Assembly (NCBI GenBank): GCA_029244935.1
Contig: JAQWQF010000026.1
Location: forward strand, 1-57,396
Direction of reading: 5' to 3'
Source of the DNA: Methylophilaceae bacterium
GTDB taxonomy: Bacteria; Pseudomonadota; Gammaproteobacteria; Burkholderiales; Methylophilaceae
Length of the DNA stretch: 57,396 nucleotides
Positions 46,774 to 55,022 of the stretch are shown here, in pieces (position 1 is the stretch's first letter; each line of letters opens with the position of its first letter). The notes beneath the pieces are model-generated. The model was given only the letters and a program-made list of their open reading frames with translations. It searched no databases and was not told the DNA's origin. The position numbers and the translations under genes are program-made.

Positions 46774-48120
46774 ATGTTTGAGAAAATTCTAATTGCTAAT
46801 CGAGGAGAAATCGCTCTTCGTATTTTAAGAGCCTGTCGAGAAATGGGTATTAAAACTGTTACGGTACATTCTCAGGCTGATGCTGAAGCAAAATATGTAA
46901 AGCTTTCAGATGAATCAGTTTGTATTGGTCCAGCCGCTTCCAATTTAAGTTACTTAAATATACCTGCAATCATTAGTGCAGCTGAGGTAACTGATGCTCA
47001 AGCAATTCATCCCGGTTATGGTTTTCTTTCTGAGAATGCAGACTTTGCTGAACGTGTAGAAAAAAGTGGTTTTGTTTTTATTGGGCCTAAAGCAGAAACA
47101 ATACGCATAATGGGAGACAAAGTTAGTGCAAAAGATGCAATGAAAAAAGCTAGAGTTCCTTGTGTTCCTGGTTCTGAAGGGGCTCTCTCAAATGATTCTA
47201 GCGAGATAATTGATTCTGCAAGAAAAATTGGTTACCCAGTTATTATCAAAGCATCCGGCGGTGGCGGTGGAAGAGGTATGCGTATTGTTCATACAGAAGC
47301 TGCTCTATTAAATGCTGTTTCTATGACGAAAAACGAAGCTCAAGCTGCTTTTGGTAATCCAGTGGTTTACTTAGAAAAATTTCTAGAAAAACCTCGCCAT
47401 GTTGAATTTCAGGTGCTAGCCGACGATTATAAAAATGCTATTCATCTTTGGGATAGAGATTGTTCTTTGCAAAGGAGACATCAAAAAATAATAGAAGAAG
47501 CTCCTGCTCCTGATATTCCTCGCAAAGTTAAAGATAAAATTGGAGTACGATGTGCCGATGCCTGTAAAAAAATTGGCTACCGAGGAGCCGGTACATTTGA
47601 ATTTCTATACGAAAATGGAGAATTCTTTTTTATTGAGATGAATACAAGACTTCAAGTAGAGCATACGGTAACTGAAATGATTACTGGTATTGATTTAGTT
47701 CAGGAACAAATTAAAATTGCTTACGGGGAAAAATTATCCTTAAAGCAAAAAGAAGTTCAGCTTGCTGGCCATTCAATAGAATGCCGAATAAATGCTGAGG
47801 ATCCTTATAGCTTTGTTCCTTCACCCGGAACTATCTCTCGCTTTCATCTCCCCGGAGGTCCAGGAGTTAGAATAGATACTCATGCATACGGCGGCTATAA
47901 AGTACCTTCAAATTACGACTCAATGATAGGCAAGCTTATTACTTATGGCAAAGATAGAGATCAAGCAATTTCTAGAATGAAAATAGCTCTCTCAGAAATG
48001 GTTATTGAAGGTATTAAAACTAATATTCCCCTTCATAGAGACTTAATGAACGACCTTGCTTACCAAGCTGGTGGAGTAAGTATTCATTATTTAGAAAAAA
48101 AACTCGGTATTAAATCCTAG
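46774..48120 (+). CDS. accC: biotin carboxylase subunit of acetyl-CoA carboxylase
   Basis: The 448-residue protein has the N-terminal [11 protein letters not shown] (8-18), the glycine-rich ATP lid [12 protein letters not shown] (about 159-170), and the [10 protein letters not shown] (about 288-297) motif with the catalytic arginine. It carboxylates the biotin of AccB using ATP and bicarbonate. Length is normal. prmA starts five bases after its stop. Confidence 0.99.
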   Translation: MFEKILIANRGEIALRILRACREMGIKTVTVHSQADAEAKYVKLSDESVCIGPAASNLSYLNIPAIISAAEVTDAQAIHPGYGFLSENADFAERVEKSGFVFIGPKAETIRIMGDKVSAKDAMKKARVPCVPGSEGALSNDSSEIIDSARKIGYPVIIKASGGGGGRGMRIVHTEAALLNAVSMTKNEAQAAFGNPVVYLEKFLEKPRHVEFQVLADDYKNAIHLWDRDCSLQRRHQKIIEEAPAPDIPRKVKDKIGVRCADACKKIGYRGAGTFEFLYENGEFFFIEMNTRLQVEHTVTEMITGIDLVQEQIKIAYGEKLSLKQKEVQLAGHSIECRINAEDPYSFVPSPGTISRFHLPGGPGVRIDTHAYGGYKVPSNYDSMIGKLITYGKDRDQAISRMKIALSEMVIEGIKTNIPLHRDLMNDLAYQAGGVSIHYLEKKLGIKS

Positions 48121-48125
48121 ATTCA

Positions 48126-49016
48126 ATGGCCTGGACAAATCTAATGATTCAGACAAGTGCTGATTCTGCTGAAAAAATCACAGACTATTTAATAGAATTA
48201 GGAGCCATTTCAGCATCAATTCAAGATAAAAATCTCAATCAAAATAATGAAGAAATTATTTTTGGTGAACCACATGATGGTCCTCAGCAATATTGGAAAG
48301 AAAATACCATCAGCGCTCTTTTCGAAGAAAATATTGAAGTTGATAAAATTAAAAAAGAATTAGAGAATTTTCTTAATCACAAAATTGAAGCCATAATTTC
48401 TAAAATTGAGGATCAAGACTGGGTTAAAACTTCACAAGATCAATTTAATCCTATTTGTATTCGAGATAAATTATGGATTATTCCAACCTGGCATAGCCAA
48501 GAATTAAAAAACGGGATTAATTTAATTCTTGATCCTGGACTAGCTTTTGGCACTGGATCGCATCCTACAACCCATCTGTGCATTGAATGGTTAATTGATA
48601 ATGTAAAAAAAAATAATCAAATACTTGATTATGGATGTGGTTCTGGAATTCTTGCAATCGCTGCAAAAAAAATTGGTTGTAAAAGCGCACTTGGTGTTGA
48701 TATAGACCCACAAGCCTTAATTGCTAGTAAAGATAATGCAAAATTAAATAATGTTAATATAGAATTTATTGAATCCTCTGAACCAATTGAAATTAAAGCA
48801 GATTTAATTGTTGCAAATATATTATCAAGTGCTTTATCAGTTCTTGCTCCGGTACTTGCTAGCTATTGTAGGCCTGGTGGAATAATAGCTTTATCGGGAA
48901 TTTTAGAGACTCAAGAAAAGAAAATCAAAGTAATCTATCAAGAATGGTTCGATATTATTGGTGTGACAAAGAGAGAGGGATGGGTATGTATATCTGCAGT
49001 ACGACGAAATAATTAA
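48126..49016 (+). CDS. prmA: ribosomal protein L11 methyltransferase
   Basis: The 296-residue protein has the PrmA N-terminal domain and a SAM methyltransferase domain with L-A-F-G-T-G-S-H-P-T-T (about 139-149), D-Y-G-C-G-S-G-I-L-A (about 167-176), V-D-I-D-P-Q-A (about 190-196) and the V-A-N-I-L motif (about 229-233). It trimethylates L11. The accC-prmA link is common in Proteobacteria and suggests shared expression. Confidence 0.96.
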   Translation: MAWTNLMIQTSADSAEKITDYLIELGAISASIQDKNLNQNNEEIIFGEPHDGPQQYWKENTISALFEENIEVDKIKKELENFLNHKIEAIISKIEDQDWVKTSQDQFNPICIRDKLWIIPTWHSQELKNGINLILDPGLAFGTGSHPTTHLCIEWLIDNVKKNNQILDYGCGSGILAIAAKKIGCKSALGVDIDPQALIASKDNAKLNNVNIEFIESSEPIEIKADLIVANILSSALSVLAPVLASYCRPGGIIALSGILETQEKKIKVIYQEWFDIIGVTKREGWVCISAVRRNN

Positions 49017-49022
49017 AGCTAT

Positions 49023-49052
49023 TTGAGTCATCCTATATTTTTGGCATATAAT
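49023..49052 (+). promoter_or_regulatory. promoter of the lipoprotein gene, nearly leaderless
   Basis: TTGAGT (49023-49028) and perfect TATAAT (49047-49052) with an 18-base spacer. The start would be near 49059, two bases before the ATG at 49061, and there is no ribosome binding site. Confidence 0.5.
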
Positions 49053-49060
49053 AAATAAAT

Positions 49061-49465
49061 ATGATAAAAATCTTCGTTTTTTTTATTACATTCAATTTTT
49101 TGTTAGGTTGTGCAGCGACCCCCAACGAACGAACACAATATCCTGCGCCACACAATGACTATTCAGGTCGTCTTGTTTTAAAACATTTTAGTGATGAAAA
49201 TCAAGATGAATTTATGATACGCACATGCAAATACTATGGTGGAGTTAACCAGGATACTAAAACTATAATTGGGGAAGATTTTTTTCTTCAAGAGGTGATA
49301 GAATTTAAATGTAATTATCATGGAAAGCTTCAGGATGAACTCAACATTGACGGGAAATCATCGCAACGCTTAAGTGGTCTATCTGCAAAAAATAAATGTG
49401 AAAATTTAGGATTCAAAGTGGGAACAGTAGACTTTAGAAAATGTATGGAAGAGCTCACACAATAA
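49061..49465 (+). CDS. small lipoprotein of unknown function
   Basis: The 134-residue protein has a lipoprotein signal with lipobox L-L-G-C (Cys17). The mature part ends in C-x-x-L-G-F-K-V-G-T-V-D-F-R-K-C-M-x-x-L (about 113-132), a motif I recall from many small lipoproteins of marine Proteobacteria, where the two cysteines may form a disulfide. Function unknown. It starts a run of small exported proteins between prmA and an alcohol dehydrogenase, and the next ORF begins within its last bases. Confidence 0.7.
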   Translation: MIKIFVFFITFNFLLGCAATPNERTQYPAPHNDYSGRLVLKHFSDENQDEFMIRTCKYYGGVNQDTKTIIGEDFFLQEVIEFKCNYHGKLQDELNIDGKSSQRLSGLSAKNKCENLGFKVGTVDFRKCMEELTQ

Positions 49466-49470
49466 ATATT

Positions 49471-49830
49471 ATGTTCAAATTATATACCTCCTTTTTTGTA
49501 TTTTTTATTCTAATGAGTTCAGCGTTTTCTCAAAATAAAACTATTAGCTATACTTGTAAGGGCTTAAGTAATTTTGAAATCATAGGAACTCCAGGAGTTA
49601 AGGAAGAGATGAGGGAAGTAACTTATAATTTCATTAATGGATCCTTACAGGATCTTAATAATATTGAATGTAATTGGCATAGCAATACTATTACTTGCGA
49701 ATCAACTTTTCTTAATTTCCGTAAATTAAAAGTAGATCAAGAAACTTTGAAGGTCACGGACTTTATTTCTGGCAATAAAGGCTTTGGACAATATGTTGAG
49801 AATTTCACAGGTGAATGTCACATTAAATAA
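49471..49830 (+). CDS. small exported protein of unknown function
   Basis: The frame is open from 49441, overlapping the lipoprotein end, but the ATG at 49471 gives a clean signal peptide (F-K-L-Y-T-S-F-F-V-F-F-I-L-M-S-S-A-F-S-Q), so I choose it (120 residues). The mature part is beta-rich and has four cysteines (in Y-T-C-K, E-C-N-W, T-C-E-S and E-C-H-I) that could form two disulfides. I recognise no family. It begins six bases after the lipoprotein stop. Confidence 0.6.
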   Translation: MFKLYTSFFVFFILMSSAFSQNKTISYTCKGLSNFEIIGTPGVKEEMREVTYNFINGSLQDLNNIECNWHSNTITCESTFLNFRKLKVDQETLKVTDFISGNKGFGQYVENFTGECHIK

Positions 49831-49877
49831 GTAAGGTCCTTAAATATTTCTAGTTATTAACACTATGATTGAAATTT

Positions 49878-50168
49878 ATGTCAGATATTAAAAATACTAA
49901 GCCCTCAATTATTGTAGAAAAGATCAATAACGATCAATACAAAGTTGAAGTTAAACATAATAGCTCTTCAGTTCATATAGTCAGTCTAAGCCCTGCTACC
50001 TATTCTAAGATTTCTAACAATATCATTACCCCAGAGAAATTAATTTATGTATCTTTTATATTCCTTATGGAGCGAGAATCTAATGAATCAATTCTTTCTA
50101 ATTTTAATTTAGAGATTATTCAAAATTATTTTCCAGAATATTTAAGTAAGATTAAAAGTTATTTCTAA
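49878..50168 (+). CDS. small soluble protein of unknown function
   Basis: The 96-residue product starts M-S-D-I-K-N-T-K-P-S at the ATG 49878 (a TTG at 49869 is also in frame). It has alternating strands (I-I-V-E-K-I-N-N-D-Q-Y-K-V-E-V) followed by helical segments (I-T-P-E-K-L-I-Y-V-S-F-I-F-L-M and further). There is no signal peptide, unlike its neighbours. I do not recognise a family. Codon use looks ordinary for this genome. Confidence 0.5.
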   Translation: MSDIKNTKPSIIVEKINNDQYKVEVKHNSSSVHIVSLSPATYSKISNNIITPEKLIYVSFIFLMERESNESILSNFNLEIIQNYFPEYLSKIKSYF

Positions 50169-50227
50169 ATAGTAGAAACTCATAAATATTTTCCTTGTCT
50201 ATATTTTATCTAAATAAAGGAATAAAT

Positions 50228-50662
50228 ATGATCAAATATATAATGTTAGTCCTTGTTTCGCTCTCACTTTTTGCAGAGCCAATCCAAAAAAATGAAATAT
50301 ATAAAGAGTCCTTTAAAAATGGTAGTGAAAAATATGAAGTAACTTATTTAAATGGCGAAAAAAATGGTAAAGAGATTTTTTGGCATGAAAATGGTTTAAA
50401 AAAAATGCAAAGTAACTTTCTAAAAGGAGTTGAAAATGGACTGTGGCAGCAATGGCATGATAATGGCCAACTTAAACTAGAAGTAAATTATCTTAACGGG
50501 AAAGAAAATGGATTATGGCAGCAATGGTATAAGGATGGCCAACCTAAATTAAAAGTTAAATTCAAAAATGGAATAAAAAATGGGGAAGAATATTATTGGA
50601 ATAGTGATGGGACTGTCCGATATAAAGATATTTATATTAATGGTAAGATTAAAAAAAAGTAG
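50228..50662 (+). CDS. exported MORN-like (YwqK-type) repeat protein
   Basis: The 144-residue protein has a signal peptide (about 1-17, ending L-F-A-E) and four to five repeats of about 23 residues of the form N-G-L-W-Q-Q-W-H-D-N-G-Q-L-K-L-E-V-N-Y-L-N-G-K-E. This is the MORN_2 pattern often labelled YwqK antitoxin. I choose ATG 50228, with AAGGAA at good spacing, over the frame start at 50195. No toxin is adjacent, and an envelope-facing beta-meander scaffold is more likely than an antitoxin. The alcohol dehydrogenase follows after 11 bases. Confidence 0.8.
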   Translation: MIKYIMLVLVSLSLFAEPIQKNEIYKESFKNGSEKYEVTYLNGEKNGKEIFWHENGLKKMQSNFLKGVENGLWQQWHDNGQLKLEVNYLNGKENGLWQQWYKDGQPKLKVKFKNGIKNGEEYYWNSDGTVRYKDIYINGKIKKK

Positions 50663-50673
50663 AAGGAAAATAA

Positions 50674-51675
50674 ATGGTCAAATCATATGCAGCAATGAGT
50701 AAGGGAAGTGAACTTGAGCTATTTGAATTTGAGCCAGAAGATCTAGAACCAAATAAAGTTAATATTCATGTGGAGTCATGTGGTATATGTCACAGTGATA
50801 TTAGTGCGATTGATGGTAGCTGGGGAAAATCAAAATACCCTATGGTTGCAGGACATGAAGTGATTGGTAAAATTATTGAGGTTGGTTCAAATGTTTCCTT
50901 ACATAAAATTGGCGATCGTGTTGGTTTAGGCTGGCATTCTGGTTATTGCCATAATTGCGATTATTGTAATGCTGGAGATCACAATTTTTGTAGCTCAACA
51001 AAGAAAACAGTATTTAGTCAGCATGGTGGATTTGCCGAAGAAGTTACTGCTGACGAAGTTAGTGTTATCCCTATCCCTAACGGATTAAATCATCAAGATG
51101 CTGGGCCACTATTGTGTGGTGGAATAACGGTTTTTACCCCCCTTGTTGAATTTAATATTACTAAAGATAATAAAGTTGGAATAATTGGTATTGGAGGATT
51201 AGGGCATCTAGCGCTTAAAATTTATAAGGCTTTAGGATGTCATGTTACTGCATTTACCAATTCGGATGATAAGAACGATTTACTTGAAGAACTGGGGGCA
51301 GATGAAATAATTTCCTCAACAGATGACTCTATGATAAAAGCAATTGAGTCCAGATTTGATTTAATAATATCTACTGTAAATGTTAAATTAGATTGGAACT
51401 TATTTCTTAGTATTATAAAACCAAGAGGAAGACTACATTTTGTTGGTGCAGTTTTAGCTCCAATTGAAACATCTGTTTTTTCTCTTATGGGTGGACGTAA
51501 ATCTATTTCTGGTAGTCCTGTTGGCAGCCCAGAAAATATAAAAAAAATGTTAAATTTTTGTTCTGAACATAAAATTTCTCCCATGGTGGAGCATTTTAAA
51601 TTTGCTCAGATAAATGATGCAATAACTAAACTTAGGCATAATGAACTTAGATTTAGAGCTGTATTAACTTGGTAA
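50674..51675 (+). CDS. zinc-dependent alcohol dehydrogenase (MDR family, CAD/YahK-like)
   Basis: The 333-residue protein has the catalytic zinc ligands in E-S-C-G-I-C-H-S-D (about 34-42) and A-G-H-E (about 59-62), the structural zinc cysteines in G-Y-C-H-N-C-D-Y-C-N-A-G-D-H-N-F-C (about 91-107), and the NADP-binding G-I-G-G-L-G-H (about 172-178). The cinnamyl-alcohol type usually reduces aldehydes with NADPH. Detoxifying aldehydes would suit a one-carbon user, but the substrate is not visible. Confidence 0.9.
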   Translation: MVKSYAAMSKGSELELFEFEPEDLEPNKVNIHVESCGICHSDISAIDGSWGKSKYPMVAGHEVIGKIIEVGSNVSLHKIGDRVGLGWHSGYCHNCDYCNAGDHNFCSSTKKTVFSQHGGFAEEVTADEVSVIPIPNGLNHQDAGPLLCGGITVFTPLVEFNITKDNKVGIIGIGGLGHLALKIYKALGCHVTAFTNSDDKNDLLEELGADEIISSTDDSMIKAIESRFDLIISTVNVKLDWNLFLSIIKPRGRLHFVGAVLAPIETSVFSLMGGRKSISGSPVGSPENIKKMLNFCSEHKISPMVEHFKFAQINDAITKLRHNELRFRAVLTW

Positions 51676-51722
51676 TAACAGCGGAAGTACTTAATAATTA
51701 ATTGTAATTAATAAGGATAAGT

Positions 51723-51992
51723 ATGAAAAAAAATTTATGTTGTTTGTGGTCAACTCCAACTGCAATCATAATAGGCTCATTAATCATTGCTTTTCATTAT
51801 GTATGGATTAATAAATATGAATTTGTTCCTTATGGAAATGGCGAATCCTTTACAGTAATCAATAAGTGGACTGGAAAGATTTGTACTCATCCAGTTACTT
51901 TAGAGTCTCATGATACTTTATTTGACGAGGGAGCAATTTTTCTTACTTGCGATGCATATCCTCTGAGTTCTGGTAAGGTAGAATTACCATAA
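51723..51992 (+). CDS. small single-pass membrane protein of unknown function
   Basis: The 89-residue protein has one membrane segment (about 13-28) and a hydrophilic C-terminal part of about 60 residues with cysteines in I-C-T-H and T-C-D-A, possibly a disulfide if periplasmic. The N terminus has K-K-N and two cysteines (C-C) just before the helix. TAAGGATAAGT lies before the ATG as a ribosome binding site. No family recognised. Confidence 0.6.
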   Translation: MKKNLCCLWSTPTAIIIGSLIIAFHYVWINKYEFVPYGNGESFTVINKWTGKICTHPVTLESHDTLFDEGAIFLTCDAYPLSSGKVELP

Positions 51993-52053
51993 ATATATCT
52001 TCAGCAATGTACTTTTCTCTTAAACTTATATTTGCTATATATCATTCATTATA

Positions 52054-52359
52054 ATGGCTAACTATAATGTCAGCGGCCTACAAACATTATCTGAGCTTGC
52101 AGCCCTAAATAAAAAATCCTGGTTCGTTTACATCATATTATGTAAAGATAAAACTCTCTATACAGGAATCACTAATAATATTGAAAAGAGATTAAGCGAC
52201 CATACAAAAGGTAATGGTGCTAAATATACTAAAAGTCGTGGTCCCTTTACTTTAATATATACAGAGAAATGTTCTGATAGGGTAATTGCAAGTCAGAGAG
52301 AATTTCAAATAAAAAAAATGACTAGGGCACAAAAACTGACCCTTTCTAACCAACAATAA
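52054..52359 (+). CDS. GIY-YIG domain protein (UPF0213-like)
   Basis: The 101-residue protein has the GIY-YIG fold signature: F-V-Y-I-I-L-C (about 24-30), Y-T-G-I-T-N-N-I-E-K-R-L-S-D-H (about 36-50), G-A-K-Y-T-K-S-R-G-P and a late A-S-Q-R-E-F-Q-I-K-K-M-T-R-A-Q-K. This is the small stand-alone family related to YhbQ and SLX1 nucleases. An N-terminal extension of about 21 residues precedes the usual start. It probably cuts or processes DNA structures. Confidence 0.9.
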   Translation: MANYNVSGLQTLSELAALNKKSWFVYIILCKDKTLYTGITNNIEKRLSDHTKGNGAKYTKSRGPFTLIYTEKCSDRVIASQREFQIKKMTRAQKLTLSNQQ

Positions 52360-52436
52360 TCTCTAAACCCAATTACTGTTAAAATTCACTTTATAAATAA
52401 TTTTTTTCTCGCTCGTTTTTTATAATAGGAAAGTAT

Positions 52437-52508
52437 ATGAACAACTATGAAATATTTAAATTTGCTTTATTTTCATATACATATATACTTCGCACACGCA
52501 AGGATTGA
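52437..52508 (+). CDS. candidate 23-residue leader ORF upstream of rhlE
   Basis: A short frame starts at ATG 52437 with AGGAAAG seven bases upstream (52427-52433) and ends at TGA 52506-52508, 55 bases before the rhlE start. TATAAT (52421-52426) lies just before it and might instead be a promoter element. The peptide is mildly hydrophobic with a basic end (L-R-T-R-K-D). It could be a leader peptide or chance. Confidence 0.25.
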   Translation: MNNYEIFKFALFSYTYILRTRKD

Positions 52509-52563
52509 CATTGAACTTTATATTGCCAGTCTTTAACCATTGACTCATATATAAGGAATTAAA

Positions 52564-53865
52564 TTGTCATTTCAAACACTAGGTTTAGAGTCTGGTATTC
52601 TTAAAGCAATTACAGATGCCGGCTATACTCAAGCAACTCCCATTCAAATGAAAGCTATTCCAGAGGTTATGCAAGGAAAGCATGTTCTTGCATCTGCTCA
52701 AACTGGTACAGGAAAAACTGCAGCATTTGTTTTACCGATCTTAAATGAACTAGCTAAGGAAAGAAATCCCGGACGCGGGCCACGAGTGCTTATCGTTAGC
52801 CCTACAAGAGAACTTGCAAATCAGATTACTGATAGCATTAAAAAATATGCTCGCTACTTAAAAATTAATTCAGTTACAGTGACTGGTGGCATGTCATATA
52901 ACTTACAAAATCGTTTACTTTCAAAACCTTTAGATATTCTTATAGCTACCCCTGGCCGATTACTTGATCTATTTAAACAGGGAAAAATAAAACTAAAAGA
53001 CACACAGGTAATGGTCCTGGATGAAGCAGATCGGATGCTAGACATGGGATTCATTCCAGATATACGTAAAATTTATAATGCCACATCTAAACAACAACAA
53101 ATGTTAATGTTTTCAGCTACTTTTGACGCTGCAATAGCAAAAATAGCACATGAATTTCTTAAGGATCCTATAACAATATCTATTAAGCCAGATACTAAAG
53201 GACATAGTAATATTAAACAGTCTCTTTATTTTGTTGACAATCAAATACATAAGCAACAACTACTAAATCATTTCATAGCTGATGGTGAAATGGACCAAGC
53301 TATTATCTTTACCTCAACAAAAAGAAATGCCGATGTCTTATCAGATAAACTTTATCATTCTGACATTAAAACAGCGGCACTTCATGGTGATATGTCACAA
53401 GGCTCAAGAACTAAGACAATTAATCGCTTTAAGCGTAATGAAATTAAAGTTTTAGTTGCTACTGATTTAGCTTCTCGTGGTATCGATGTAAAGAACATCA
53501 CTCACGTTATTAATTATGATTTACCACGTTTTGCTGAGGATTATATCCATCGAATTGGTAGAACTGGTCGCGCAAATAAAAAAGGTTTGGCCCTTAGTCT
53601 GGTTAGTCCTACAGACCGTGAATTCTTGAAAAAAATTGAGCGCTTTACTGATATGAAGATTAATATCGAAACTGTGGCTGGGCTCGAACCCACAAAACTT
53701 GCATCCCAACCAGCGCCAAAAAGAAAAGGAAGGGGCGGAAAGCCATTCAATAAATCAGGAAAATCTTTTAAAAAAAATCCCAATGCCTCAGGAAAATCTT
53801 TTAAGAACCAAACGAATGCAAAGAAAAGAATGGGCAGGAAATCAAATCAGCCATTTGCTAATTAA
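52564..53865 (+). CDS. rhlE: DEAD-box RNA helicase RhlE-like
   Basis: The 433-residue protein has the DEAD-box core: Q-T-G-T-G-K-T-A-A-F (about 46-55), P-T-R-E-L-A, D-E-A-D (near 156), S-A-T (near 187), and H-R-I-G-R-T-G-R (about 331-338). The C-terminal tail (about 375-433) is basic with repeated S-G-K-S-F-K and no folded domain, as in RhlE. It unwinds RNA in ribosome assembly and decay. The start is TTG 52564 with AAGGAA five bases before it. The 204-base upstream gap may hold a regulatory leader. Confidence 0.95.
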   Translation: MSFQTLGLESGILKAITDAGYTQATPIQMKAIPEVMQGKHVLASAQTGTGKTAAFVLPILNELAKERNPGRGPRVLIVSPTRELANQITDSIKKYARYLKINSVTVTGGMSYNLQNRLLSKPLDILIATPGRLLDLFKQGKIKLKDTQVMVLDEADRMLDMGFIPDIRKIYNATSKQQQMLMFSATFDAAIAKIAHEFLKDPITISIKPDTKGHSNIKQSLYFVDNQIHKQQLLNHFIADGEMDQAIIFTSTKRNADVLSDKLYHSDIKTAALHGDMSQGSRTKTINRFKRNEIKVLVATDLASRGIDVKNITHVINYDLPRFAEDYIHRIGRTGRANKKGLALSLVSPTDREFLKKIERFTDMKINIETVAGLEPTKLASQPAPKRKGRGGKPFNKSGKSFKKNPNASGKSFKNQTNAKKRMGRKSNQPFAN

Positions 53866-54350
53866 TCTGTTAAGGCAAGATCTGTTATTGAATAAAATCC
53901 AGTAGGACGATCTTTTTCGCTTTTCCAAAATTTAGTTTTAACAACGCAACAGCGATCTCTATTTATATCCGAAACACCAAATTTTAATTTGGCATTGGGT
54001 ATTATTCTATATATATGCCTTTCTATCCCATCAATTGTTTCAGGGGCGTCATCTTGTGCGCAAAAAATTAAAACATTCTTTCGACGACTATCTTCTTGCC
54101 TAGAAATAACAAGATCATCACGACCTAGCTCTTTTAAATGTTTACGGACTTTATTCAGCTCATCATTAGTTATGGGTTCTAGTTTCAATAAACTAATTCT
54201 TTTCATTAATGAAATTGCATTTGCATTGATTTTCTCTTTACTGAGAAGCTGCGGAATAAAGCGTATAATCCATGTTTCCTTTTCCTTTGATTTTTTTAGG
54301 TTAGAAACAATTTGATCTATTGGGTATTTTGCTAAAATTGGTGGTCGCAT
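53862..54350 (-). CDS. conserved-looking protein of unknown function
   Basis: I do not recognise this 162-residue protein. It is rich in charged residues, has no signal peptide or membrane segment, and appears to mix helices (N-A-I-S-L-M-K-R-I-S-L-L-K-L) with strands (K-N-V-L-I-F-C-A, K-L-K-F-G-V-S-D). A double cysteine in D-R-C-C-V-V-K-T is near the end. It overlaps the rhlE stop by four bases tail to tail. The charge pattern would suit a nucleic-acid-linked protein, but that is a guess. Confidence 0.6.
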   Translation of the reverse strand: MRPPILAKYPIDQIVSNLKKSKEKETWIIRFIPQLLSKEKINANAISLMKRISLLKLEPITNDELNKVRKHLKELGRDDLVISRQEDSRRKNVLIFCAQDDAPETIDGIERHIYRIIPNAKLKFGVSDINRDRCCVVKTKFWKSEKDRPTGFYSITDLALTD

Positions 54351-54490
54351 ATTGTATATTTATTAACTATGAGATATTTTCTGACCATACTATTATAAGC
54401 TTATTTCATCTTCTTATCATTAATACATAACAACGCATACTTAGAATATGTATTATAGAATTATATTTCACCATATTCTCGTTTTGATAT

Positions 54491-54598
54491 ATGACTCATT
54501 CTTTTTTCTATTACTACATTGCTGTTTTTATAATATTGATTATATTATTAATTATACTGATATACATAGCATACAAAAATATAAAAAAAGAAAAGTAG
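54491..54598 (+). CDS. candidate 35-residue single-helix membrane protein
   Basis: A short frame from ATG 54491 to TAG 54596-54598 encodes T-H-S-F-F-Y-Y-Y, then a hydrophobic stretch of about 19 Ile/Leu/Val-rich residues, and a basic tail K-N-I-K-K-E-K. The hydrophobic core with positive end resembles genuine small membrane proteins, but A/T-rich DNA readily encodes such residues, and no good ribosome binding site is seen. It lies 24 bases before the DUF3147 gene. Confidence 0.3.
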   Translation: MTHSFFYYYIAVFIILIILLIILIYIAYKNIKKEK

Positions 54599-54622
54599 GA
54601 TTAATTAATTTTAGGAAGATAT

Positions 54623-54973
54623 ATGACAATTATCATTATTAAATTTATAGCTACTTCTGCAATTATTGTTTTAGTTTCTGAAATAGCGAAATATTCTGAC
54701 AAACTGGGAGCCCTAATCGCATCTTTACCACTTATTACCTTCATTACCTTATTCTGGTTATTTTATGAAAATCAAAGTAATGAAAAAATAGCTAACCATG
54801 CTTATTACACTTTTTGGTATGTTTTACCTACCCTGCCTATGTTTCTTTTTTTCCCATGGGTTATTAAGCACGTTAGTTTCTGGCCAAGTATTTTATTATC
54901 AATATTATTAACGATTACTATTTTCCTACTTTATGCTTTTTTCTTGAAGAGATTTAATATTCACCTTATATAA
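54623..54973 (+). CDS. DUF3147 family membrane protein
   Basis: The 116-residue protein has four membrane segments (about 3-20, 28-46, 62-80, 87-108) and the motif S-E-I-A-K-Y-S-D-K-L-G-A-L-I-A-S-L-P-L, which matches what I remember of DUF3147 (S-E-x-x-P-x-L-G-G-L-L-A-S-L-P). AGGAAG precedes the ATG. Function unknown; the repeat-like halves suggest a small transporter or dimer. A strong terminator follows. Confidence 0.8.
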   Translation: MTIIIIKFIATSAIIVLVSEIAKYSDKLGALIASLPLITFITLFWLFYENQSNEKIANHAYYTFWYVLPTLPMFLFFPWVIKHVSFWPSILLSILLTITIFLLYAFFLKRFNIHLI

Positions 54974-55008
54974 CTAAAAAGGGCCCCATAGGGCCCTTTT
55001 TAGTTATA
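54969..55008. terminator. perfect 18-bp bidirectional terminator
   Basis: An 18-base arm (TATAACTAAAAAGGGCCC) and its exact complement (GGGCCCTTTTTAGTTATA) enclose the loop CATA. A and T runs on both sides let it end transcription of the DUF3147 gene rightward and of the 78-residue membrane protein leftward. Confidence 0.92.
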
Positions 55009-55022
55009 AGTTAAAACTAATT

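Noticed and set aside
50228-50662. Toxin-antitoxin system
   Set aside because: Only the YwqK-type repeat is present; no toxin-like partner adjoins and the protein has a signal peptide.
54448-54642. 64-codon frame in the gap before DUF3147
   Set aside because: It has random-looking composition, overlaps the DUF3147 start by 20 bases and lacks a ribosome binding site; the shorter frame at 54491 in another phase is a better candidate.
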